In this document: in pieces, positions 8,221 to 13,368 of the stretch
Layout: each line of letters starts with the position of its first letter
Position numbering within the stretch: the first letter of the stretch is position 1
DNA from: Chitinophagales bacterium
GTDB taxonomy: Bacteria > Bacteroidota > Bacteroidia > Chitinophagales > Saprospiraceae
Reading direction: 5' to 3'
DNA: 13,368 nt
Assembly (NCBI GenBank): GCA_013298445.1
Contig: JAAFHQ010000062.1
Location: forward strand, 1 to 13,368
Translations under genes and position numbers: made by a program
Notes under the pieces: model-generated
What the model was told of the DNA's origin: nothing
Databases searched by the model: none
Seen by the model: the letters and a program-made list of their open reading frames with translations, nothing else

Positions 8221-8426
8221 ATGAAAAGCATCCTTTGTTTATTTATGATGTTGTTACGGTTGTCAAAACAGGTAAATACATTTTAATTGGAAACTACATT
8301 AAGGGTTCATCTGGTTTTGGCGCAACTTACCTCCATATTTATATTGTCGAGGAAAGAGAGGATCATAGTTTAATAATGTATAAGCGCATATATTGGAAAA
8401 TTCACGACATTAGGTGGCTTAATTAA
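8221..8426 (+). pseudogene. probable remnant of a small secreted protein (frameshifted)
   Basis: I do not recognise the product. An ATG at 8221 opens a typical signal-peptide start (MKSILCLFMMLL), but that frame stops after 21 codons at 8286. Another frame, which has no ATG of its own, stays open from about 8202 to 8426. It encodes beta-rich, aromatic-rich sequence (for example YILIGNYIKGSSGFGATYLHI) that looks like real protein. The simplest reading is a short secreted or surface protein that suffered a frameshift or internal deletion. The alternative is a 63-residue protein starting at TTG 8235. There is no clear promoter or ribosome binding site. Confidence 0.3.
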
Positions 8427-8488
8427 ATAGAGTAGGGGATGGTGGCAAAACCGCCCGCAACAATTTTCTAAAACAAAAAGAAGGAAAA

Positions 8489-8689
8489 ATGATGGATGAG
8501 TTTTTTGCCAGCACAATGTTAAGTATACTTGGTGCAGGAATAAGATTTTTGTGTTCCAAAATTTTTGGAAGTGGCAATGGATTTCGGCATTACTTGAACG
8601 ACGAATACAGTGCACTAAATGCCTTTGTTGGAACAATTGCATTTTTGTCTATCGTATTAATCGTGTTGTTACTTATTTTCGAAAAATAA
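8489..8689 (+). CDS. small membrane protein of unknown function (66 aa)
   Basis: The product is not recognised. The start at 8489 is supported by an AAGAAGG Shine-Dalgarno-like stretch just upstream, at good spacing and unusual for this window. Residues 5-22 form a hydrophobic or amphipathic segment. A Gly/Ser-rich and charged middle follows (FGSGNGFRHYLNDEY). Residues 43-64 make a strong transmembrane helix, ending FEK. The layout suggests a single- or double-pass inner membrane peptide. It lies between the remnant upstream and convergent minus-strand two-TM genes. Base composition is AT-rich like the rest of this stretch. Confidence 0.5.
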   Translation: MMDEFFASTMLSILGAGIRFLCSKIFGSGNGFRHYLNDEYSALNAFVGTIAFLSIVLIVLLLIFEK

Positions 8690-8697
8690 AAACATGC

Positions 8698-8721
8698 GGC
8701 GTCTCGCCAAGTTTTTCGTTT
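8698..8721 (+). terminator. weak terminator-like hairpin after the 66-aa gene
   Basis: GGCG (8698-8701) and CGCC (8705-8708) can pair across a 3-base loop, followed by a T-rich stretch. The stem is very short, so this is only a candidate. Confidence 0.25.
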
Positions 8722-8783
8722 TTCACAATTCGGGGCTCATTTTTGTCTCATAATTTATATTATGTTAAATAAAGTTTCTTTTT

Positions 8784-9095
8784 TTACCGTTTTACCCATT
8801 TATAGATCAGTACTACCGCTCCTGCAACCAAAACAATCAAATAAAACCATGTTTCCAGTTTATCCATATGCTGGTCACGCTTGGCAGTTTCTAAAACCAA
8901 TTTTGCATCAGCAGTCATTCCTGCCTGGTATACTGGATTGTCATAAGGCTGCTGAGAAATCCGTTCTAATTTTTTTTCAGCATTGCCAACCCTTAGCTTA
9001 TCTACCCGAAGCTGAAATACACCTGCACGGTATGAAAGTGCCAAAACGAGCAACAATAAAGCCAATGCAAATCCAGGGATTTTGATGAAATTCAT
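8784..9095 (-). CDS. two-TM membrane protein of unknown function, paralogue of the gene upstream
   Basis: A 103-residue protein starting at ATG 9095; an in-frame TTG at 9122 would add nine residues before the hydrophobic segment and is less likely. It has a transmembrane helix at about residues 7-22, a central extracytoplasmic region of about 60 residues rich in charged residues, a second helix at about 83-99, and a short basic tail (KWVKR). The central part contains NPVYQAGMTADAKLVLETAK. The layout and several motifs match the 117-residue protein encoded just upstream on the same strand, 33 bases away, so the two probably share a transcript and arose by duplication. Function unknown; no known family recognised. 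Confidence 0.6.
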   Translation of the reverse strand: MNFIKIPGFALALLLLVLALSYRAGVFQLRVDKLRVGNAEKKLERISQQPYDNPVYQAGMTADAKLVLETAKRDQHMDKLETWFYLIVLVAGAVVLIYKWVKR

Positions 9096-9128
9096 TTTAA
9101 AACATTTTGAGTTTTTTTGCAAAATAAA

Positions 9129-9482
9129 CTATACGTTCTGAAGCATTGAACTATTTCCCTTTCGTTTAGTCAAAGCCCAGATTAACCCAATTAAAATGAG
9201 TAGATGAAAAGACAATAGGATTGTGGCCAGTTTTTTAATCTCCTTTTGATTCGAGAGTATGGATTGGCTAAGTTCTATTTCGTCTGTCAATTTTGCTGTT
9301 TCGATGGGATTTTCAATAACCAATGGAGTCAGTGCTTGTAAATTTTCTTGTCTGGTTTTTTCTACCGAAATACGAATAGTTGATTGAATAAAATCGACTC
9401 CAGCTTTTGGCAATACAATCAACGAAATCAGTAGTAAAAAATAGAGAGCGCCCCATCTTTTAACTTTTGGAGTTTCGTTCAT
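9129..9482 (-). CDS. two-TM membrane protein of unknown function (117 aa)
   Basis: ATG start at 9482. A polar N-terminus is followed by a transmembrane helix at about residues 10-25, a central region of about 60 residues, a second helix at about 86-104, and a basic tail (LTKRKG). After helix 1 it has AGVDFIQSTIRISVEK, comparable with AGVFQLRVDKLRV in the next gene, and later NPIETAKLT comparable with NPVYQAGMT. These shared positions support a tandem paralogous pair. The leader is AT-rich without a Shine-Dalgarno sequence. No family was recognised; a small envelope-sensing or scaffold role would be a guess. Confidence 0.6.
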   Translation of the reverse strand: MNETPKVKRWGALYFLLLISLIVLPKAGVDFIQSTIRISVEKTRQENLQALTPLVIENPIETAKLTDEIELSQSILSNQKEIKKLATILLSFHLLILIGLIWALTKRKGNSSMLQNV

Positions 9483-9602
9483 GTTTATTTTGTTTTTTTA
9501 GTAGAATGTATTAATTTCAGTAATAAACTTACAAATGATTGCGGAAACCTCAAAACAATATCCTATGAAAATTTTTAGCATTATCAAGAATCCTTTCAAT
9601 AT

Positions 9603-9631
9603 GCTCCCTCCTACACTGTTGGTTAGGGAGC
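9603..9631. repeat. 7-bp inverted repeat (hairpin)
   Basis: GCTCCCT at 9603-9609 pairs perfectly with AGGGAGC at 9625-9631 across a 15-base loop. No T-run follows on the minus strand and only a weak T-rich stretch on the plus strand, so it may be structural or chance. Confidence 0.35.
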
Positions 9632-9648
9632 TTTGATTTCGTGTCTTC

Positions 9649-9684
9649 ATCGAGGAAGGTAAAGTTAGATAGCCCTTCCTCGAT
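9649..9684 (-). terminator. 11-bp perfect inverted repeat downstream of the lipoprotein gene
   Basis: ATCGAGGAAGG at 9649-9659 is the exact reverse complement of 9674-9684, with a 14-base loop. It begins 16 bases after the lipoprotein stop codon in the direction of transcription, where a transcript end is expected. There is no good U-tract after the stem, so it may act as a processing or stabilising hairpin rather than a classic terminator. Confidence 0.45.
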
Positions 9685-9699
9685 TCCTCGATCATAATT

Positions 9700-10245
9700 C
9701 TACCTTTCAGAAAAAAGCTTAATCTCTTCCCATACTTGCCCAAATCTTGCCAAATATGGTTTTGGATCCTCAATTCCAGCAATCGCTTTCTGGTTGAATT
9801 CATAAATTTTGCCAGCGATATTTTTTACTTCCTCCTGGGCCATACTTTTTTCGGCACGAATAAGGAGTTTTAAGGTAACCTCAGGTTGCATGAGTTTTAG
9901 TTCTTGCACTTCGTTCAGGTAAAATGCGATGGAGGCATCGTCTCCTTTTTCGGCTAGGCCATAAGATTGAACCATGCTTGAAATCAACATTTTTCTAGCA
10001 TTATTGTAATAGGCTTCTGCTTTTTCTCGGGACAGTTCGTTTCTGTAGTAATCGTCAAGATCGGCCAGGGAATATCTTCCAATTTGCATAGCATATTCAT
10101 TCAACTTATGCCCATAAGGCAATACTTCTTTGGGTCTTGGTTCTCGGATTAAAGTTCTGTCTACCATCAAAGACGTTGATTCAATGGAGCTGCATCCCGA
10201 GGAAATAAAAGTGAAGGCAAGTAATAATAAGAGTATGTTTTTCAT
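9700..10245 (-). CDS. hypothetical lipoprotein (181 aa)
   Basis: ATG at 10245 gives a lipoprotein signal MKNILLLLLAFTFISSGC with Cys18 as the lipidated residue. An in-frame alternative at 10272 would put nine polar residues before the signal and would start almost on the -7 promoter element (10274-10281), so it is rejected. After the signal come about 20 low-complexity residues (SSIESTSLMVDRTL). The rest is a mainly helical body with many Glu, Lys and Leu and repeated Tyr (YYRNELSREKAEAYYNNARK), possibly helical-hairpin repeats. No family recognised. It probably sits in an envelope membrane. It is divergent from nnr, with a hairpin just after the stop. Confidence 0.7.
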   Translation of the reverse strand: MKNILLLLLAFTFISSGCSSIESTSLMVDRTLIREPRPKEVLPYGHKLNEYAMQIGRYSLADLDDYYRNELSREKAEAYYNNARKMLISSMVQSYGLAEKGDDASIAFYLNEVQELKLMQPEVTLKLLIRAEKSMAQEEVKNIAGKIYEFNQKAIAGIEDPKPYLARFGQVWEEIKLFSER

Positions 10246-10257
10246 AGAAATAGGTTT

Positions 10258-10265
10258 TAATTTTG
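10258..10265 (+). promoter_or_regulatory. candidate -7 element for nnr
   Basis: TAATTTTG matches the TAnnTTTG consensus on the plus strand, 61 bases before the nnr start. No TTG/TTTG -33 partner is clear at the right distance. It lies 8 bases from the opposing -7 element of the lipoprotein promoter. Confidence 0.35.
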
Positions 10266-10273
10266 TGTACATT

Positions 10274-10305
10274 CAAAAGTAACAATAGTTATTCGAACAA
10301 ACAAA
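10274..10305 (-). promoter_or_regulatory. Bacteroidota-type promoter for the lipoprotein gene
   Basis: On the minus strand, TACTTTTG (plus coordinates 10274-10281) matches the TAnnTTTG -7 element. A TTTG at 10302-10305 lies 20 bases upstream and fits the -33 element. The -7 element ends 28 bases before the ATG at 10245, a normal leader length. Confidence 0.55.
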
Positions 10306-10326
10306 CTACATTACAAACCAAAAGGT

Positions 10327-11835
10327 ATGAAAATCCTTAGCTCAGCCCAGATTCGTGAATTAGACGCCTACACCATCGCCCACGAACCCATTGCTTCTAT
10401 CGATCTGATGGAGCGGGCAGCCGCTAGTTTTGTGGACTGGTTTATGGCAAAATTCCCGCAATCGGACTCCCCTATCTATATCTTTTGTGGGTCAGGCAAC
10501 AATGGTGGAGATGGTTTGGCCATTGCCCGATTGTTGAGCTATGCCTTTTACGAAGTCGAGCTTTATTTGTGTGCCATTAGTCCAAAACAAAGTGCTGATT
10601 TTCAAACCAATTTAAAAAACTTGCCTCAATTTGAACGCATTCACGTAACTGAGCTTTCCGAAGCAGACCCATTGCCCCCTCTCCCACCCTCTGGCATCCT
10701 GATTGATGCCTTGTTGGGGACTGGAATTTCGCGCCCGCTGGAAGGCTACTGGTCTGATTTTGTGGAGTATCTGAATCAGTTTCCCGGCACCAAAATAGCC
10801 GTAGACTTGCCTTCAGGTTTAAATGCTGATAGTTGCACCAAAAACAAAACATTTTGTGCCGATTACACCTTCAGCTTTGAATTCCCCAAACTGGCTTTTT
10901 TATTGCCAGAAAACGACAACAAAGTGGGCGAATGGGCTTTTGCTTCGATTGGTTTGCACCCTGAGAAGATTCAGGCACTTGAAACACCAAATTATTACCT
11001 CCAACAAGCCGATGTACAAGGCTGGGTCAAAAAACGCACGCGTTATGCCCACAAGGGTTTGTATGGCCACGCCCTGCTCATTGCGGGCAGCCAAGGCATG
11101 ATGGGGGCAGCTTTACTCAGTGGCCGGGCAATATTGCGGAGCGGTGCGGGGCTGCTGACCATTCACGCACCAGCCTGTGGTTACCCGATCCTACAAATGG
11201 GTTTGCCCGAAGCAATGGTGAGTTCGGATCGGCATCAGTTCAATTTTTCCGAAATGCCTGAGCTGGCAAAATACGCTGCTGTAGGTATTGGTTGTGGCCT
11301 GGGCACCAAAGACTTTTCTATTCGGGGCCTGGATGAATTCCTGGGAGCCATTGGTCAAAAACCACTGGTAATCGACGCCGATGCACTCAACATCATTGCC
11401 CAACAAAAATGGCAGCAACGGATTCCCCGTGGGGCCATTCTATCACCCCATCCAAAGGAGTTTTCCCGTTTATTTGGCGATGCTGGCGATGATTTTGCCC
11501 GGCTTGAATTGCTGCGTGAGACTGCGGTAAAATATGGCCTGTACATCATCCGCAAAGGCGCACACTCTGCCATAGCCCTACCCAGTGGCCAAATCTGGTT
11601 CAACTCCAGCGGCAACCCCGGAATGGCTACAGGGGGCAGTGGGGATGTGCTTACGGGTATCCTTACTGGTCTGTTGGCACAGGGTTATAACGCGGAGCAG
11701 GCTTGTAAATTGGGCGTTTATCTCCATGGCTTGGCTGGGGACATTGCGGCTACCAAACTGGGGCACGAGGCACTTTTGGCCAGCGACATTGTGGATCAAA
11801 TTGGTGCAGCCTTCCAGTTTCTAAAAAAATCTTAG
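10327..11835 (+). CDS. nnr: bifunctional NAD(P)H-hydrate epimerase / ADP-dependent NAD(P)H-hydrate dehydratase
   Basis: A 502-residue fusion of the two NAD(P)H-repair enzymes, the normal bacterial length. Residues 1 to about 215 form the YjeF_N epimerase domain: the loop NNGGDG is at 58-63, followed by the DALLGTG and VDLPSGLNADS motifs. Residues about 225-502 form the ribokinase-fold dehydratase: KGLYGHALLIAGSQGMMGAA opens the domain, then ILSPHPKEFSRLF, and GGSGDVLTG carries the catalytic Asp440. The epimerase interconverts R and S forms of hydrated NAD(P)H, and the dehydratase uses ADP to turn the S form back to NAD(P)H in the cytoplasm. The ATG at 10327 has AAAAGG just upstream and the protein begins with the typical MKILSSAQIRELD. 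All motifs look intact. It is transcribed away from the lipoprotein gene; DUF4259 follows 114 bases later. Confidence 0.95.
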   Translation: MKILSSAQIRELDAYTIAHEPIASIDLMERAAASFVDWFMAKFPQSDSPIYIFCGSGNNGGDGLAIARLLSYAFYEVELYLCAISPKQSADFQTNLKNLPQFERIHVTELSEADPLPPLPPSGILIDALLGTGISRPLEGYWSDFVEYLNQFPGTKIAVDLPSGLNADSCTKNKTFCADYTFSFEFPKLAFLLPENDNKVGEWAFASIGLHPEKIQALETPNYYLQQADVQGWVKKRTRYAHKGLYGHALLIAGSQGMMGAALLSGRAILRSGAGLLTIHAPACGYPILQMGLPEAMVSSDRHQFNFSEMPELAKYAAVGIGCGLGTKDFSIRGLDEFLGAIGQKPLVIDADALNIIAQQKWQQRIPRGAILSPHPKEFSRLFGDAGDDFARLELLRETAVKYGLYIIRKGAHSAIALPSGQIWFNSSGNPGMATGGSGDVLTGILTGLLAQGYNAEQACKLGVYLHGLAGDIAATKLGHEALLASDIVDQIGAAFQFLKKS

Positions 11836-11854
11836 AAAGCTTTAGAGAAACATT

Positions 11855-11862
11855 TATTTTTG
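11855..11862 (+). promoter_or_regulatory. candidate -7 element for the DUF4259 gene
   Basis: TATTTTTG matches TAnnTTTG and lies 87 bases before the DUF4259 ATG, 19 bases after the nnr stop. No -33 TTG is seen at the standard spacing, so independent transcription is possible rather than shown. Confidence 0.3.
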
Positions 11863-11949
11863 CAGCCGAGGCCACTTTCACTCCGACTGGGGCCAATGAA
11901 CTCGACATTCGTATTTATCCAACTTTTTCAGGAATAAGCAAATAATTTT

Positions 11950-12360
11950 ATGGCAGCCTGGGGTATCAATAACTTTGAAAATGACGACGCGGTAGCGTGG
12001 ATTGAGGCATTTTCCGAAAAACAGTCTATCGACAAAATTGAACGACTTTTCAGCGATGCCATAGAGGAAGAAGAGCCCAGTGAGCGTCTAGGGTCATCTG
12101 TACTTGCCGCAGCCGAATTGTTGGCCGTCTCCCAGGGCAATGAGCCTGAAGAATTCCATGAAACCTTGCTGGATGATTTTGAAATCGACCTGGAGGCCAT
12201 CCAGGAGTGGATTGATGCCGATTTGATTAATCTAGCCATTCACGCTGTGGAAAAAATCAGCGAGTCTGATGATTCTGAGTTGCGGCAATTGTGGGAAGAA
12301 GTAGACGAATTGGATCATTGGTTGATCGTGATAAAAGATTTGAAGAAAAGGTTGAAGTAG
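11950..12360 (+). CDS. DUF4259-domain protein
   Basis: A 136-residue, strongly acidic, soluble protein. The opening MAAWGINNFENDDAVAWIEAF matches the start typical of the DUF4259 family (small proteins beginning with a WG..xFENDxAxDW pattern). The rest is helical with many Glu and Asp (IEEEEPSERLGSSVLAAAELLA, then WEEVDELDHWLIVIKDLKKRL). There is no signal peptide, membrane helix or catalytic motif. The family has no established function, so only the domain name is claimed. It follows nnr by 114 bases with its own possible -7 element, and its stop codon is one base from the stop of convergent queA. Confidence 0.75.
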   Translation: MAAWGINNFENDDAVAWIEAFSEKQSIDKIERLFSDAIEEEEPSERLGSSVLAAAELLAVSQGNEPEEFHETLLDDFEIDLEAIQEWIDADLINLAIHAVEKISESDDSELRQLWEEVDELDHWLIVIKDLKKRLK

Positions 12361-12361
12361 A

Positions 12362-13368
12362 TCAGGGTACTATGGAGATATAGCACCCATCTCCATAACT
12401 CAAAAATCTGAACTCGTGGTCCAGGGCATACTGGTACATTTTTTTCCACTCCTCTCCTACCAAAGCAGCTACCAACAATAAAAGTGTGCTACCTGGCTGG
12501 TGAAAATTGGTGCACAAACCAGTGATCATTTTGATCGGGTATCCTGGAGCGATCAACAATTGGGTTTTGGCTACCAGGCGGCTATATTCCTTCGAATCCA
12601 GCCAGATGAGTAAGGCCTGGAGTGCTTTTTCCACCGGAATAGCTTCCCGTTCCAGTTCGTAAGCGTCCCATTGACGAATTTCAAGGGATTCCCGATCCAG
12701 GTTCGATTTTCTTAACAATTTACAGCCCATTAAATACAAACTTTCCAGGGTGCGCAAGGTAGTAGTGCCCACGGCTACCACCGGACGTTGAGCTTGGTGT
12801 GCTAAAATCAGTTTTTGCAACAAGTCCTGAGACACATCAAAATACTCCGCGTGCATATCGTGGTGCCCAATGGTAGGCGCACTCACTGGCTTAAAAGTAC
12901 CAGCCCCTACATGCAAGGTGATGAAATCCAGGTCAATGTTTTTATTTTCCAATTGAGAAAAAACGGCTTGAGTAAAATGTAAACCGGCCGTTGGTGCTGC
13001 CACTGAACCTTCCAGATCCGCATAAATCGTCTGATAGCGTTCGCGATCCAGGTCCTCTGCCTCGCGATCAAGATAAGGTGGCAGAGGAATTTGCCCAATT
13101 GAACTCAACACTTCTGCAAAAGTGTATTCGGCAGGTTGCCAGCGAAATTTAATGCTGAAATGGGTAGCTCCTCGTTCAAGTATCTCGGCAGAAAGTTGGT
13201 GTATTTGATCCGGTTCTGTTCCCCAAGTGGCACTGACCAACCCTTCTTTCCATTTTTTGGCTCCACCTACCAGGCACTTCCATTCACATTCACCATGTTT
13301 GGCCATTTCCACGCTGAGTTCGCCAAGGGGTTCCAGGCAAAAAATTTCCACAATCCCCCCCGTAGGTT
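12362..13368 (-). CDS. queA: S-adenosylmethionine:tRNA ribosyltransferase-isomerase QueA (5' end outside window)
   Basis: QueA transfers and isomerises the ribosyl group of S-adenosylmethionine onto preQ1 in tRNA, giving epoxyqueuosine at wobble position 34. Motifs seen, numbered from the Val codon at 13351: GQIPLPPYL at 86-94, RYQTIYA near 105-111, GSVAAPTAGLHFT at 115-127, LHVGAGTFKPV at 146-156 and HDMHAE near 164-169. Later come GYPIKMITGLCTNFHQPGSTLL and the C-terminal FLSYGDGCYI. The GTG at 13349-13351 is not the start: the frame stays open to the window edge and reads P-T-G-G-I-V-E-I-F-C-L-E-P-L, the internal TGGxVEIF segment of QueA. Compared with usual family proteins, about 60-80 N-terminal residues are missing because of the window edge. 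Convergent with the DUF4259 gene. Confidence 0.93.
   Translation of the reverse strand, partial: PTGGIVEIFCLEPLGELSVEMAKHGECEWKCLVGGAKKWKEGLVSATWGTEPDQIHQLSAEILERGATHFSIKFRWQPAEYTFAEVLSSIGQIPLPPYLDREAEDLDRERYQTIYADLEGSVAAPTAGLHFTQAVFSQLENKNIDLDFITLHVGAGTFKPVSAPTIGHHDMHAEYFDVSQDLLQKLILAHQAQRPVVAVGTTTLRTLESLYLMGCKLLRKSNLDRESLEIRQWDAYELEREAIPVEKALQALLIWLDSKEYSRLVAKTQLLIAPGYPIKMITGLCTNFHQPGSTLLLLVAALVGEEWKKMYQYALDHEFRFLSYGDGCYISIVP

Larger units (their letters stand above)
9483..9699. other. AT-rich intergenic gap with two palindromes
   Basis: This 217-base gap separates the lipoprotein gene from the two-TM pair. It holds two separate inverted repeats (9603-9631 and 9649-9684) and a tandem 8-mer, TTCCTCGA, at 9676-9683 and 9684-9691. 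I see no TAnnTTTG motif directed at the two-TM genes and no convincing coding sequence of its own. The minus-strand frame open across it runs into the lipoprotein gene out of frame. Confidence 0.4.

Noticed and set aside
8440..8458. Possible hairpin GGTGG/CCGCC before the 66-aa gene
   Set aside because: The arms contain a mismatch and the stem is too short to be meaningful.
8762..9085. 107-codon plus-strand frame opposite the two-TM gene
   Set aside because: The minus-strand reading has clear transmembrane layout and a paralogue next door; this frame has neither.
9498..9803. 101-codon minus-strand frame, with an AGGAGG on the minus strand near 9607-9612
   Set aside because: Its first third is the lipoprotein gene read out of frame. 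The AGGAGG falls inside a palindrome, and the only short ORF behind it (27 codons from 9581) has no recognisable features.

Overview
The window looks like a chromosomal segment of a Bacteroidota bacterium, probably from the Saprospiria/Haliscomenobacter-like part of the phylum. The case rests on a TamB-type gene followed by a TamA homologue made as a lipoprotein (the TamL arrangement), AT-rich leaders mostly without Shine-Dalgarno sequences, and several sites matching the Bacteroidota sigma factor -7 consensus TAnnTTTG. The genus is an inference. I recognise no rRNA, tRNA, CRISPR array, insertion sequence or phage gene.

Layout. (1) Positions 1-5301, plus strand: the 3' two-thirds of a tamB-like gene, broken by a one-base frameshift near 837, overlapping a complete tamL. 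Together they encode an envelope translocation and assembly module. (2) Positions 5314-8053, minus strand: a compact three-gene unit transcribed as MFS transporter, ROK sugar kinase, GmhA-like SIS isomerase. This reads as uptake, phosphorylation and isomerisation of a sugar-like substrate that the sequence does not identify. (3) Positions about 8090-10245: an AT-rich stretch with a probable gene remnant, a 66-residue membrane protein, two tandem two-transmembrane proteins that look like diverged paralogues, a palindrome-rich gap and an orphan lipoprotein. (4) Positions 10327-12360, plus strand: bifunctional NAD(P)H-hydrate repair enzyme Nnr and a DUF4259 protein. (5) Positions 12362-13368, minus strand: queA (queuosine tRNA modification), whose 5' end lies outside the window.

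The recognisable genes are mostly housekeeping or envelope functions. The least explained parts are the MFS/ROK/SIS unit, whose two enzymes both depart from the usual active-site or zinc-site residues of their families, and the AT-rich cluster of small membrane proteins. I found no clear new defence or mobile system. The strongest direct observations are the tamB frameshift, the misleading GTG start of queA, the paralogous two-TM pair, and the divergent promoter motifs between the lipoprotein and nnr.
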